Positions 17,118-26,538 of a stretch of 64,000 nucleotides of DNA are shown here, piece by piece. The notes under the pieces were generated by a model. It ran no database searches and had not been told where the DNA came from. It was given only the letters and a program-made list of their open reading frames with translations. Every line of letters starts with the position of its first letter. Position 1 is the first letter of the stretch. The position numbers and the translations under genes are program-made. This stretch comes from Lachnospiraceae bacterium (GTDB lineage Bacteria; Bacillota; Clostridia; Lachnospirales; Lachnospiraceae): NCBI GenBank assembly GCA_024405155.1, contig JAKSPC010000005.1, positions 1 through 64,000 on the forward strand. The letters are read 5' to 3'.

Positions 17118-19045
17118 TTCTTTTTCTTCGGTTTTTCCTTTACCCTGCCGTCCCTGTAAGCCGTCAGCAGCTCCTGCAGGTCATCCGCCTGTTTCTGAAG
17201 CTTCTTTCCCAGATCGGTATCGGCCACACGGATACGGGGATTCATGTATTCCACGATCTCCAGGCGAGGGGATTTTTCCTTTCCCTCTTCAAAAGACTCA
17301 TGGGCTGCCAGAGACAGATAATGAGAGTTGAAGATCAGCGTATAGCCGGAAATACCGGTCTTTTCATGATAGGCTTTCGCAATGCCGCCGTCGATGAGGA
17401 ATGCCTTGCCCCCGGCTTTCATGGCCGATTCACCGGCTTTTTCCTTCACCGGCACGTGACCGAAGATCACGTGTCCTTTTTCCGGATCGATGCCGAACTC
17501 GGAAAGGATCTTTTCGGCAGTTTCCTTTTTGTCGATCAGCTTGTAATAGGGATTGGGTTCTTCCTTCTTCGCTTCCTTTTCCGAAAGGAAACTGCTCTCG
17601 AAAGTCGCCATCTTGGACTTTCCGAACAGCGGGCTCTTGGGTCCGCACCACAGATACCAGAAGACGTCCGTCTTGTTTCCGGAAGGATCGTTGTAGGCGG
17701 AAGACACCATTTTTTCCAGATCGTCAAAGAACACTTTTCCGGAAACGGGGCCTTTCCCCAGATCCACTTCCAGGAAGCTTCCGTCTTCCTTCATGGGGAT
17801 ACAGCCGTGATACAGGAGATTCCCGTTCACGGCGCGGTACAGTCTGCCCCGCTCCATGAAGAACCGGATGTGTTTCTGCAGACGCTTTGACCGGAGGAAC
17901 GACGTCTTCACCAGCTCCACGATGGCCTTTTCCTCCCTGGTGAGCGCCAGGGGATCCTTCGGATCCACGGTGGGGAAATTTTTGTCCAGCAATTCGTAAG
18001 TCTTTCCGCCAATGAGGACGGTCCCCTTTTCGTAATCGATCTTTTCCAGAGCGATCCTATCGTCCATGCCGTATTCCGGATGGCGCCGGATCAGCTGCCC
18101 TTCCAGTTTCATCTGGATAACGGCGCAGGCCTTCTGCATGCGGGCCACCAGCAGAGGATCCACGGAGTCGTACTCGTTCTCGTCCAGAATGGTGGGTTTG
18201 AAATACTCGCAGGGATCGTCCCTGTATACGTTCTCCGCAAACAGGGTGAGCGCGCGCAGGTTGATGCCGTAGCCGTCCTGCAGGATGTCGAAATTGTCAT
18301 AACGGGTGGAGGTACGCAAAACGTTAAAGATGCAGGCCTCGTTCCCCAGCGACGCGCCTACCCAGGCGGCGTCGTGATTTCCCAGCACGAAATCCACGTC
18401 GGGATACTTCATCATCTCCTCGATCACATTGTCCGGATGAGGTCCTCTGTCGAACAGATCGCCCAGGATATGCAGCTGGTCGATGGACAGGATGTGGATC
18501 ATGTTGCAGAGCTCGGTAATGAAGATCTCCGTTCCGTCCGTGTCCACGATGGTATCGATGATGTTGCGGAAATACCGGTCCTTATCCTCGCCGTTCTCAT
18601 CCACGGTCAGAAGCTCCTCCAGGATGTAAGCGTAGTCTTTGGGCATCTTTTTCCGCACCTTGGAACGGGTATACTTCGCCGAAACTTCCCGGCACACCTT
18701 GATGAGCCGGTAGATGCTCATGCTCTGCCACTCTCTGGTGAACTCTCCCGTTTCGATCTTCTCCTGCAGCACGCGCTCCGGATAATAGATGAGTTCCGCC
18801 AGTTCCTGCAGTTCCGTTTCCGGCAGAAACTTTGAAAACAGGATGTTGATCTTTTTGCGGATGACGCCCGAAGACGAGCGAAGCATGTGAACGAATGCCT
18901 TGTCCTCGCCGTGGATATCCGAGAAAAAGTACTCGGTCCCCTTGGGAAGGCCCAGGATGGCGTTCAGGTTGATGATCTCTGTACGGCAGGCCGCTTTATC
19001 GGGAAAAGATTCCGAAAGCAGTTCCAGATAATCCAGATCTCGCAT
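17114..19045 (-). CDS. fbp: Fructose-1,6-bisphosphatase class III
   Basis: 643 residues, the full length of the Firmicutes-type class III enzyme (calcineurin-like metallophosphatase) that makes fructose 6-phosphate in gluconeogenesis. Metal-site motifs are YFFSDIHGEDKAF, LGDLFDRGPHPD, FVLGNHDAAW and VIFGHVPVKE. The C-terminal tail is Lys-rich. It is downstream of a 65-residue gene and the SPFH gene, and upstream of the HAD phosphatase. Confidence 0.96.
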   Translation of the reverse strand: MRDLDYLELLSESFPDKAACRTEIINLNAILGLPKGTEYFFSDIHGEDKAFVHMLRSSSGVIRKKINILFSKFLPETELQELAELIYYPERVLQEKIETGEFTREWQSMSIYRLIKVCREVSAKYTRSKVRKKMPKDYAYILEELLTVDENGEDKDRYFRNIIDTIVDTDGTEIFITELCNMIHILSIDQLHILGDLFDRGPHPDNVIEEMMKYPDVDFVLGNHDAAWVGASLGNEACIFNVLRTSTRYDNFDILQDGYGINLRALTLFAENVYRDDPCEYFKPTILDENEYDSVDPLLVARMQKACAVIQMKLEGQLIRRHPEYGMDDRIALEKIDYEKGTVLIGGKTYELLDKNFPTVDPKDPLALTREEKAIVELVKTSFLRSKRLQKHIRFFMERGRLYRAVNGNLLYHGCIPMKEDGSFLEVDLGKGPVSGKVFFDDLEKMVSSAYNDPSGNKTDVFWYLWCGPKSPLFGKSKMATFESSFLSEKEAKKEEPNPYYKLIDKKETAEKILSEFGIDPEKGHVIFGHVPVKEKAGESAMKAGGKAFLIDGGIAKAYHEKTGISGYTLIFNSHYLSLAAHESFEEGKEKSPRLEIVEYMNPRIRVADTDLGKKLQKQADDLQELLTAYRDGRVKEKPKKKK

Positions 19046-19052
19046 GATTTTC

Positions 19053-19250
19053 TCACTTTCTTGAGTATCTCTTTACTTCTTCCGCGTCGCAATTTGCTGC
19101 GTGCTCGTCGCGGATCTTTTCTGCCGGGCAGTCCAGAGCGTGCTCCAGCTTAAGGCCGAACATGGCGCTCATCAGACGCTCGGATCTCTTTTCCTCCGCA
19201 AGCTGCTGTGACAGCCAGTCGTTTCTGTCATCGTGTATGATCCTATCCAT
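19053..19250 (-). CDS. Small uncharacterised protein
   Basis: 65 residues, charged and mostly helical by composition, with two cysteines (LDCPAEK, ANCDAEE). No family recognised. ATG at 19250 lies 12 bases after the SPFH stop with GGTGGCCGGAGA upstream, and the stop is 7 bases before fbp, so it is placed like a real operon member. Confidence 0.5.
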   Translation of the reverse strand: MDRIIHDDRNDWLSQQLAEEKRSERLMSAMFGLKLEHALDCPAEKIRDEHAANCDAEEVKRYSRK

Positions 19251-19262
19251 TCTCCGGCCACC

Positions 19263-20150
19263 TTACTTGAGGGTCTCTTTGATGCCGGCGGCGATGCCTG
19301 CCAGATTGGAGAGATCTGAAGGAACGATGATCTTGGTGGCCTGACCGTCGGCCATCTTTTCGGCCGCTTCATAGGAACGGAGGGCCAGATACTTCTCGGA
19401 GGGGTTGGCCTCGTTGATGTACTGAATGGCGGCTGCCTTTGCTTCCTGCACCTTGCGGATGGCCTCTGCCTCACCTTCTGCCTCACGGATGCGCTGCTCC
19501 TTTACGGCGTCGGCACGCAGGATGGCTGCTTCCTTTTCACCTTCTGCACGGGTGATGGCGGACTGCTTCTCACCTTCTGCGTTCAGGATGACGGCTCTCT
19601 TCTCACGCTCTGCCTTCATTTCCTTCTCCATGGCCTCTACGATGGAGCGGGGCGGATCGATGTTCTTAACTTCCACGCGGTTCACCTTGATGCCCCACTT
19701 GTCTGTGGCTTCGTCAAGGATGGCTGTGATCTGGCCGTTGATGTCATCACGGCTGGTAAGGGTCTGGTCCAGTGTCATGGAACCGATGATGTTACGAAGG
19801 GTGGTGGCGGAAAGGTTCTCGATGGCTGCGATGGGACGCTCCACACCATAGGTGAAAAGCTTGGCATCGAAGATCTCGAAGAATACCACGGAGTCCACCA
19901 TCATGGTAACGTTATCTGAGGTGATCACGGGCTGGGGCTCGAAGTCGGCCACCTGCTCCTTTAAAGACACCCTCTTGGCCACGCGGTCGAAGATCGGGAC
20001 CTTGAAATGAAGGCCGGCATTCCACGTTGCCTTATACTTTCCCAGGGATTCCACTACCCAGGCGCTTGCCTGCGGCACGATGCAGATGCAGCGAAGCACC
20101 AGTACAAGGATCAGGATAACTACTACGATGGTTGCAATCACACTTCCCAT
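19263..20150 (-). CDS. SPFH/stomatin-like membrane protein
   Basis: 295 residues: one N-terminal membrane helix (about 4-24), an SPFH (Band 7) domain (about 25-180, including ERPIAAIENLSATTLRNIIG), then a Glu/Ala/Lys coiled coil with repeated AEGEKQSAI-type segments. Such proteins oligomerise into ring-like membrane scaffolds; the QmcA/YbbK group fits best. No NfeD-type partner is adjacent. Confidence 0.9.
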   Translation of the reverse strand: MGSVIATIVVVILILVLVLRCICIVPQASAWVVESLGKYKATWNAGLHFKVPIFDRVAKRVSLKEQVADFEPQPVITSDNVTMMVDSVVFFEIFDAKLFTYGVERPIAAIENLSATTLRNIIGSMTLDQTLTSRDDINGQITAILDEATDKWGIKVNRVEVKNIDPPRSIVEAMEKEMKAEREKRAVILNAEGEKQSAITRAEGEKEAAILRADAVKEQRIREAEGEAEAIRKVQEAKAAAIQYINEANPSEKYLALRSYEAAEKMADGQATKIIVPSDLSNLAGIAAGIKETLK

Positions 20151-20168
20151 AAATTTCTCCTCCCGGGC

Positions 20169-21539
20169 TTAAGCCCTTTCTATTAGATACTTTATCTGTT
20201 CCGAAACCGATTCCGGGGATGTGCCGCCTTTTGAAATGCGGCTCTTTACGCAGGTCATCAGATCGATGGCTTCGTATACATCCTTGTCGATAAGTGTACT
20301 ATACTCCCGATACTTTTCCAGGGGAACATTTTCAAGAATAAGGCCGTTATTTATGCAATAATTCACAATAGACCCGGTTATTTTGTAAGAATCGCGGAAT
20401 GGCATGCCTTTTCTGGTCAGGTAATCCGCCAGGTCGGTGGCATTGATGAAGCCTTCGCCGGCGGCCCGAAGCATCCGGTCCGCATGCACCTTCATTCCCG
20501 CCAGCATGGGTTCCATGACCTGCAGGCAGAGCTTCACGGTATCTACGGCATCGAACACGGCTTCCTTGTCCTCCTGCATGTCCTTGTTGTAGGCAAGGGG
20601 AAGACCTTTCAGCACAGTGAGCATGGTGATGAGATCGCCGTACACACGGCCGGTCTTTCCGCGGATCAGTTCCGCCATGTCGGAGTTCTTTTTCTGCGGC
20701 ATGATGGAAGATCCCGTAGTGTAGGCGTCGGAAAGCTCGATGAACCTGAATTCCCAGGAAGACCACAGCACCAGTTCCTCTGCAAAACGGGAAAGATGCA
20801 TCTGCAGGATGGAAAGGTCGGCAAGCAGTTCCACCACGAAATCCCTGTCCGAAACGCCGTCGATGGAATTGAGGCAGGGTTTGTCGAAGCCCAGAAGCTC
20901 CGCTTCAAAATCGCGGTCGGTATCGTATGTCGTTCCTGCCAGGGCACAGCTGCCGATGGGGCTTACGTTCATCCGCTTCTTGCAGTCCTTCATCCGGTCG
21001 ATATCCCGCTCGAACATGAAGGCATAGGCCAGGATCTGATGGGAGAACAGGATGGGCTGCGCTCTCTGCAGATGTGTATATCCCGGCATGATGACAGAAG
21101 ATTCCCTCTCCGCGATGTCCGCAATGGTCTGAATGAGCTTCTCGGTAAATGCGCACAGTTCGTCCACGGAATCCTTCAGATACATCCGGTCATCCAGCGC
21201 CACCTGATCGTTCCGGCTCCTTGCCGTATGCACTTTCTTTCCGGCATCGCCGATCCGTTTGGTCAGCTCCGCCTCCACGAACATGTGGATGTCTTCGGCG
21301 GTCTGATCGATGGCCAGCGCGCCGGAAGAAAGGTCTTTAAGGATCCCCTCCAGACCCGTTATGATCTGATCTTTTTCTTCTTCCGAAATGATGCCCTGTT
21401 TAGACAGCATACGGGCGTGTGCCGCGCTGCCTTTGATATCCTGCGCATACATCCGCCCGTCTACACCAATGGAAGAGTTGAGTTCATCGGCAAGGGCCGC
21501 GGTCTCTCCCGCGGTCCTGCCGGCCCACATCTTTGCCAT
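20169..21539 (-). CDS. argH: Argininosuccinate lyase
   Basis: 456 residues. It splits argininosuccinate into arginine and fumarate, the last step of arginine synthesis. The fumarase-superfamily signature GSSIMPQKKNSDMAEL and the active-site HLQRAQP are present. The reading frame is open upstream inside argG, but ATG at 21539 follows the argG stop by 2 bases with GAAAGGA upstream and fits the family N-terminus. Confidence 0.97.
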   Translation of the reverse strand: MAKMWAGRTAGETAALADELNSSIGVDGRMYAQDIKGSAAHARMLSKQGIISEEEKDQIITGLEGILKDLSSGALAIDQTAEDIHMFVEAELTKRIGDAGKKVHTARSRNDQVALDDRMYLKDSVDELCAFTEKLIQTIADIAERESSVIMPGYTHLQRAQPILFSHQILAYAFMFERDIDRMKDCKKRMNVSPIGSCALAGTTYDTDRDFEAELLGFDKPCLNSIDGVSDRDFVVELLADLSILQMHLSRFAEELVLWSSWEFRFIELSDAYTTGSSIMPQKKNSDMAELIRGKTGRVYGDLITMLTVLKGLPLAYNKDMQEDKEAVFDAVDTVKLCLQVMEPMLAGMKVHADRMLRAAGEGFINATDLADYLTRKGMPFRDSYKITGSIVNYCINNGLILENVPLEKYREYSTLIDKDVYEAIDLMTCVKSRISKGGTSPESVSEQIKYLIERA

Positions 21540-21541
21540 AA

Positions 21542-22762
21542 TTAAAGTTTTCCTTTCTCCCTCAATGCCTGCACCTTGGTGGGAAGTCCCCAGAGGTTGA
21601 TGAAGCCTGCTGCCTGTGCCTGGTCGTAATCGCTCTCGCCAAAGGTCACCAGATTCTCGCTGTAGAGAGAATAGGGTGAAGTGGTCCCTGCGGGGATGAT
21701 GTTGCCCTTGTAGAGCTTCAGCTTTACGGAACCGGTCACGAACTTGTTTGCTTCGTTTGCGAAAGCGGTGAGAGCTTCCTGCAGCGGGCTGTACCACTTT
21801 CCGTTATAAATAAGATCCGCATAGTCAACGGCCAGCTTCTGCTTCTCGTGAAGGGTATCCTTGTCCACGGTGATCATTTCCAGCTGCTCGTGCGCGAAAT
21901 ACAGGATGGATCCGCCGGGGGTCTCGTAAACGCCGCGGTCCTTCATACCGATGAGACGGTTCTCTACGATGTCGATGATGCCGATGCCGTTGGCGCCGCC
22001 CACTTTGTTCAGCTCTTCGATGATCTTGGATGCCTTCATCTTCTTTCCGTTAAGCGCTGCCGGAGCGCCTGCCTCGAAATCGATGGTCACATAGGTGGGC
22101 TCATCGGGCGCCTGCATGGGAGAAACTCCCATCTCCAGGAAACCGGGCTTCTCGTAGTTGGGCTCGTTGGCGGGATCTTCCAGATCAAGACCTTCATGGC
22201 TCAAGTGCCACAGGTTCTTATCCTTGGAGTAGTTGGTCTCACGGCTGATCTTTAACGGAACGTTATGTGCTTCCGCATAGTCGATCTCTTCCTCACGGCT
22301 CTTGATGCTCCACTCTCTCCAGGGAGCGATGATGGGCATATCGGGAGCAAAACGCTTGATGGCAAGCTCGAAACGTACCTGGTCGTTTCCTTTACCGGTA
22401 GCGCCGTGCACGATGGCGTCGGCACCTTCCTGAAGGGCGATCTCTGCCAGTTTCTTTCCGATCACGGGACGAGCGAAAGCGGTGCCCAGAAGATAGGTCT
22501 CATACTTGGCATCCATCTTTAAGGCGGGGATAATGACCTCGTCTACCATTTCGTCTACCAGATCCGCCACGATGAGCTTGGAAGCGCCGGTCTTCAGCGC
22601 CTTTGCCTCAAGGCCTTCCAGTTCGTCTGCCTGGCCCACGTTGCCGGCAACGGCGATGATCTCGCAGTTGTTGTAGTTCTCCTTTAACCAGGGGATGATG
22701 ATGGAGGTGTCCAGGCCTCCGCTGTATGCGAGTACTACTTTTTTGATCTTGCTCTTGTCCAT
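21542..22762 (-). CDS. argG: Argininosuccinate synthase
   Basis: 406 residues. It joins citrulline and aspartate using ATP. The N-terminal [12 protein letters not shown]-binding loop and [14 protein letters not shown] are visible. Operon argGH. AGAGGAGA precedes the ATG. A branched palindromic element (22791-22873) lies 28 bases upstream and may act in its leader. Confidence 0.97.
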   Translation of the reverse strand: MDKSKIKKVVLAYSGGLDTSIIIPWLKENYNNCEIIAVAGNVGQADELEGLEAKALKTGASKLIVADLVDEMVDEVIIPALKMDAKYETYLLGTAFARPVIGKKLAEIALQEGADAIVHGATGKGNDQVRFELAIKRFAPDMPIIAPWREWSIKSREEEIDYAEAHNVPLKISRETNYSKDKNLWHLSHEGLDLEDPANEPNYEKPGFLEMGVSPMQAPDEPTYVTIDFEAGAPAALNGKKMKASKIIEELNKVGGANGIGIIDIVENRLIGMKDRGVYETPGGSILYFAHEQLEMITVDKDTLHEKQKLAVDYADLIYNGKWYSPLQEALTAFANEANKFVTGSVKLKLYKGNIIPAGTTSPYSLYSENLVTFGESDYDQAQAAGFINLWGLPTKVQALREKGKL

Positions 22763-22790
22763 GATTGTTCTCCTCTTTCTATATCTACAC

Positions 22791-22873
22791 GCGCGGGCGG
22801 TACCATGCTTCGGTGCGTGTTTGTGCCGCTAAAACGCGTCCCAAAGCACGCACAGCTCGCAATCCACCCGCGC
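22791..22873 (-). ncRNA. Branched palindromic element upstream of argG (family P)
   Basis: In the argG direction, an outer stem (GCGCGGGTGG with CCGCCCGCGC) encloses conserved GATTGCGAG on the left, GAAGCATGGTA on the right, then a second stem GTGCGTG/CACGCAC capped by a variable hairpin. Four copies share this layout (also 24673-24806, 39090-39189, 41376-41478), each upstream of a gene in the same orientation. It could be a cis-acting RNA or a mobile palindrome; no function is proven. Confidence 0.6.
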
Positions 22874-22903
22874 TATTTAGGTTACTACAAACTCCGACAG
22901 CGC

Positions 22904-23067
22904 GCTGCCTGCACGAGCATGCGCATTGCGGAGGTTTTTCAGATTTTCAAGGTTTCCGAGCCCGAAAAGCAGAGGCCCTTGAGCGAAGCGATTGGCACCC
23001 TCTGCGGGGGCGCAGGAAAACTTAGAAAATCAAAAACCGGAGCAGCAGCGCTTGACGTGCAAGCAGC
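22904..23067. repeat. Long hairpin element, family Q copy 2
   Basis: Outer arms 22904-22915 and 23056-23067 pair (GCTGCCTGCACG with CGTGCAAGCAGC). An inner 24-base stem (22933-22957 with 23015-23038) carries AGATTTTCAAG and CTTAGAAAATC as in copy 1 at 16270-16371. With the family P element it fills the 326-base gap between argG and the permease gene. Confidence 0.6.
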
Positions 23068-23088
23068 ACACTGCCGGAAAAATAATAA

Positions 23089-23808
23089 TCAGCGCACGTC
23101 TGTCTTCATCTTCTTCTCCAGCAGGCTCACGAGCTTCGTGAGGATGATCACCAGGATGAGGTAGACCACCGCGATGCCGATGAAGGGCATGAATGCCTGA
23201 TATGTCCTTCCCTGTACGTTAAGGGCCCACTTGGTGATGTCCTTCATGCCGATGACGTTCACGATGGAGGTCTCTTTCAGGAGGGCGATGAATTCATTGC
23301 CCAGGGCGGGAAGGATGTTTTTGATGGCCTGGGGAATGACGATGAACCACATGGTCTGGATATAGGAAAGTCCCAGGCTCCGGCCTGCTTCGGTCTGTCC
23401 TCTGTCAACGGACATGATGCCGCCGCGGATGATCTCGGAAACGTAGGCGCCGGAGTTGCATCCGAAGGAAAGCGTTGCCACCAGAAGCGTGTTGGTGGAA
23501 CTTGCCATGATGACGAAGTACATGATGAGGAGCTGTACCATCATGGGCGTTCCGCGGATGATGGTCACGTACAGAACGCATATCTTATTGAAGAAACCCA
23601 GAACTCCGGGGTCCTTGTGCTGCTCCAGCATCTGATCATAGGTGGATCTTACCACAGCAACGACGACACCAATGACCGAGCCGAGGACAAGTGCCAGAAG
23701 CGTAAGTTCCAGCGTGACACCAAGGCTCTCCAGCAGAGACTGCCAGCGGTTTCCGTCAATAAATGTCTGTGTAAAATCTGCCACCAGTTTGTTAAAAAAC
23801 TTTTCCAT
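23089..23808 (-). CDS. Polar amino acid ABC transporter permease
   Basis: 239 residues, HisM/GlnP type, with about five membrane helices. The EAA loop EAGRSLGLSYIQTMWFIVIPQ and the N-terminal LGVTLELTLLAL are typical. It needs an ATPase and a substrate-binding protein, but neither is adjacent; the ATPase at 26539 is 3 kb away with its own permease. Preceded by a strong promoter. Confidence 0.9.
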   Translation of the reverse strand: MEKFFNKLVADFTQTFIDGNRWQSLLESLGVTLELTLLALVLGSVIGVVVAVVRSTYDQMLEQHKDPGVLGFFNKICVLYVTIIRGTPMMVQLLIMYFVIMASSTNTLLVATLSFGCNSGAYVSEIIRGGIMSVDRGQTEAGRSLGLSYIQTMWFIVIPQAIKNILPALGNEFIALLKETSIVNVIGMKDITKWALNVQGRTYQAFMPFIGIAVVYLILVIILTKLVSLLEKKMKTDVR

Positions 23809-23839
23809 GAATAAGTCCCCTATTTATGAGTATCTTGAG

Positions 23840-23868
23840 ATACTACACCCGTTACAGGCCCGTGTCAA
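23840..23868 (-). promoter_or_regulatory. Promoter of the amino acid permease
   Basis: Minus-strand TTGACA (23863-23868), 17-base spacer, TAGTAT (23840-23845); expected transcript start about 25 bases before the start codon. Confidence 0.8.
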
Positions 23869-23903
23869 GCTTTCCTCGATATATATTCAATGTTTAAGAA
23901 TAT

Positions 23904-24581
23904 TTATTCCGGTTTGGAATGATTATTCGCTTCCGCCCCCTCCACTTTGTCCACCAGCTTCCCCCACAGCATGATAATGGTGGAATTGACGACGGTAATG
24001 ACCACCGTGCCGATCCCCACGCCGTTGAAACCGCCGGTAAGAAGAAGCGCCAGGGCCACGGAAATGACGAACATCACGATGTCAAACCCCTGCTTCGTTT
24101 TCGGGATGGGAAGCTGAAAACGGTCCGCCACTTCCTTCACCACCAGTTCATAGACCTGTAAGGGGAGCGTGGTACGGAAGCAGCACGCCACGCCCAGCGC
24201 CGTGATCACCGTGCCTCCCGCAAAAGCCGCAATGCGGGTGAACATATCCGCATACGGAGCGTTTCCGCCGAATACCCACAGCCAGCCGTCGATCACGAAG
24301 CCGCTGATCACTGCCGTAACGAAGCTTAACAGATAGGCGGGCCGGAAACGACGCACGATGAGGCACATCACAAGAAGGAGAAAAGCTTCCCACACGTATT
24401 CGCTGGTGCCCTGAGTGAACCAGGAAAAGCTGTCCCGCAGCCACAGATGCAGGATATAGGGCGGTGCGGCGATCATGGAAAGGCCGAAATCCGCCTTCGT
24501 GCTGAGTGCGATGCCCAGTCCCACGAAAACCACGTAGAAAAGCCAGTTGATAATGTTGTATTCCCGATCCATGTCCCTCAT
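23904..24581 (-). CDS. YczE/YyaS/YitT-family membrane protein
   Basis: 225 residues with about five or six membrane helices. The N-terminal FVGLGIALSTKADFGLS and the later GFNGVGIGTVVITVVNSTI match this small family of conserved integral membrane proteins of unknown function. ATG at 24581 is used; ATG at 24572, three codons inside, is an alternative. Divergent from the D-aminoacylase gene. Confidence 0.75.
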   Translation of the reverse strand: MRDMDREYNIINWLFYVVFVGLGIALSTKADFGLSMIAAPPYILHLWLRDSFSWFTQGTSEYVWEAFLLLVMCLIVRRFRPAYLLSFVTAVISGFVIDGWLWVFGGNAPYADMFTRIAAFAGGTVITALGVACCFRTTLPLQVYELVVKEVADRFQLPIPKTKQGFDIVMFVISVALALLLTGGFNGVGIGTVVITVVNSTIIMLWGKLVDKVEGAEANNHSKPE

Positions 24582-24672
24582 CCGCGCTGCTGATATATTG
24601 AATGTGCTTATTGTACATCATAAGGCGCTGTCGGCGCAATGTCTTTTGCGCGGGCGGATCGCGAGCATATTG

Positions 24673-24806
24673 GCGCGGGTGGATTGCGGCGCTAGGCGTC
24701 CGGGGGACGCCTGTTATGCGCCGACCGGAGCGGAGCGTAGACGAGTGTGTGCTTTGAGGCTCTTTTAGAGCTCTCAAACACACACCGAGCATGGTACCAC
24801 CCGCGC
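24673..24806 (+). ncRNA. Branched palindromic element upstream of D-aminoacylase (family P)
   Basis: Read on the plus strand: outer stem GCGCGGGTGG, then ATTGCGG, an extra hairpin absent from the other copies (about 24687-24738), a stem GTGTGTGC/ACACACAC around a hairpin with AGCTCTC, then CGAGCATGGTACCACCCGCGC-type closure. A further half copy GCGCGGGCGG lies at 24648-24657. Same orientation relative to the downstream gene as the other copies. Confidence 0.55.
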
Positions 24807-24876
24807 ATTGAAATACTTGTAGCTATCCGGCCGCTGTTGTGCTACACTGCAGACAACACTTAAGGAGGGTTCCATC

Positions 24877-26478
24877 ATGTATGATCTTTTGATAAAGAAC
24901 GGTATCGTTGTGGACGGCACCGGCGCAAAGCGTCAGTATGCCGACGTGGCAGTGGGAGGAAAGCGCATTGCGAAGATCGCACCGGTGATCGACGCTCCCG
25001 CAAAGAAAGTCATTTCCGCCGACGGTCTTTTCGTGACCCCCGGTTTCATCGACGTGCATTCCCACGCCGACAGCCTGGTAGTAAAGAAAAACGACTCCCA
25101 GAACTTCTTACGGCAGGGCATCACCACCCAGTTCATGGGTCAGTGCGGTTCTTCCCCCGTTCCTTTTGAAGAAAAAGCGCACAGGCGCGATAAAGAGGCC
25201 ATGACTCCCGAGGCATACGAGGACATGAAAGCAAAGCTTTCCACTCCCACCGCATTCATGAAGGCGGCGGAAGCGCAGGAATACAGCCTGAACCCCTGTT
25301 TCCTCATCGGTCACAAGGGACTCCGTGTCAAAGCTCTGGGCTACGGTGACGAAGCGCCCACAGACGCACAGATGGGCGTCATGAAATCCATCCTGAACGA
25401 GGCCATGGAAGCCGGCTATTTCGGCTATTCCACCGGTCTTGTGTACGCTCCCAGCGTTTACGCAAAGACGGACGAACTCATTGAACTGGCAAAAGAACTG
25501 ACCAAATATGACGGCATCTACGCCTCCCACATCCGCGGCGAGGGCATCCACGTGGAAGACGCCGTTTCCGAAGCCATCGCCATCGGCGCTGCGGCGAAGA
25601 TCCGCGTACTGGTATCACACCTGAAAGTCCTGGGCGACATCAATAAAGGAAAGGGCGCAAAGCTCTTAAAGCTCATCGACGATGCCAACAAAAGAGGCGA
25701 GCGCGTCTATGCAGACCAGTACTCCTGGGACGGCTCCAGTGCCCATCTCATCTGGCAGATCCCGCCGAAATATCTCACAAAGGGTGTGGACGGCGCTATC
25801 GAGATCCTGAAAGACACTTCCGTCCGCAAGAAGATCGAGGACGAGACCTTCAATGATCTGGAGCATTTCGAAGCCAGCATGTGCTATTCCGGCTACGACA
25901 AGACCCTGATCTCTGCTGCGCCGGGCTGCCCCCAGTACGTGGGAAAGACCCTTGCCGAGATCGCAAAAGAAAAAGGGATCACCCCCTTCGACGCCTACTG
26001 TGAGGTCGTGATCGACACAAAGGGTGACGCCACCGGCATCTACATCAACCAGGACATCACGGACATCAGCACCATCATGTCACATCCGTACGTATTCTGC
26101 GGCTGCGACGCCCTGGATTATCACTACAAAGATCCGGAGACCGTCGGTTCCGGGCATCCCAGAAGCAACGCCACCTTCACAAAGAGGCTGGAGATCATCC
26201 GCGATTTAGGGCTCAACAGCGCAGAATTCGCCATCGCCCAGATGACCGGAACCCCTGCCGAAAAGCTGGGCTTTGCGGAAAGAGGACTGCTGAAAGAAGG
26301 CATGTACGCGGATATCTGTGTCTTCGACTGGAAGACCGTAGGTCCCACCTGCGACTACATGCATCCCTACCGTCCCAACAAGGGCATCTCCTACGTTATC
26401 GTAAACGGAGAGATCGTGGTGGACCACGACGTGATGACCGGCGCCCGCCCCGGCATGCTCATAAAGCCCGTTCGCTGA
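24877..26478 (+). CDS. N-acyl-D-amino-acid deacylase family amidohydrolase
   Basis: 533 residues, amidohydrolase superfamily, D-aminoacylase group; these free D-amino acids from N-acyl forms or act on related amides. The N-terminal beta sandwich leads to the metal motif PGFIDVHSHAD (about residues 55-65), then MGQCGSSPVP, a central HIRGEG and VLVSHLKVLG, and the C-terminal GMYADICVFDW and NGEIVVD. AAGGAGG precedes the ATG. It sits behind a family P element and ends in a strong terminator. Confidence 0.88.
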   Translation: MYDLLIKNGIVVDGTGAKRQYADVAVGGKRIAKIAPVIDAPAKKVISADGLFVTPGFIDVHSHADSLVVKKNDSQNFLRQGITTQFMGQCGSSPVPFEEKAHRRDKEAMTPEAYEDMKAKLSTPTAFMKAAEAQEYSLNPCFLIGHKGLRVKALGYGDEAPTDAQMGVMKSILNEAMEAGYFGYSTGLVYAPSVYAKTDELIELAKELTKYDGIYASHIRGEGIHVEDAVSEAIAIGAAAKIRVLVSHLKVLGDINKGKGAKLLKLIDDANKRGERVYADQYSWDGSSAHLIWQIPPKYLTKGVDGAIEILKDTSVRKKIEDETFNDLEHFEASMCYSGYDKTLISAAPGCPQYVGKTLAEIAKEKGITPFDAYCEVVIDTKGDATGIYINQDITDISTIMSHPYVFCGCDALDYHYKDPETVGSGHPRSNATFTKRLEIIRDLGLNSAEFAIAQMTGTPAEKLGFAERGLLKEGMYADICVFDWKTVGPTCDYMHPYRPNKGISYVIVNGEIVVDHDVMTGARPGMLIKPVR

Positions 26479-26496
26479 CGACAGAAAAGACAGCAG

Positions 26497-26528
26497 AAAG
26501 CCGCCCGGAATCCGGGCGGCTTTGTTTT
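26497..26528 (+). terminator. Rho-independent terminator
   Basis: AAAGCCGCCCGG and CCGGGCGGCTTT form a 12-base-pair stem with a 3-base loop, followed by TGTTTTT. It ends the D-aminoacylase transcript; reversed, the A-rich flank could also help stop the convergent ABC operon. Confidence 0.93.
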
Positions 26529-26538
26529 TGCGATGCTG

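Noticed and set aside
22763..23088. T-box or arginine-specific leader before argG
   Set aside because: No T-box bulge sequence or specifier loop; only the P and Q hairpin elements are visible.
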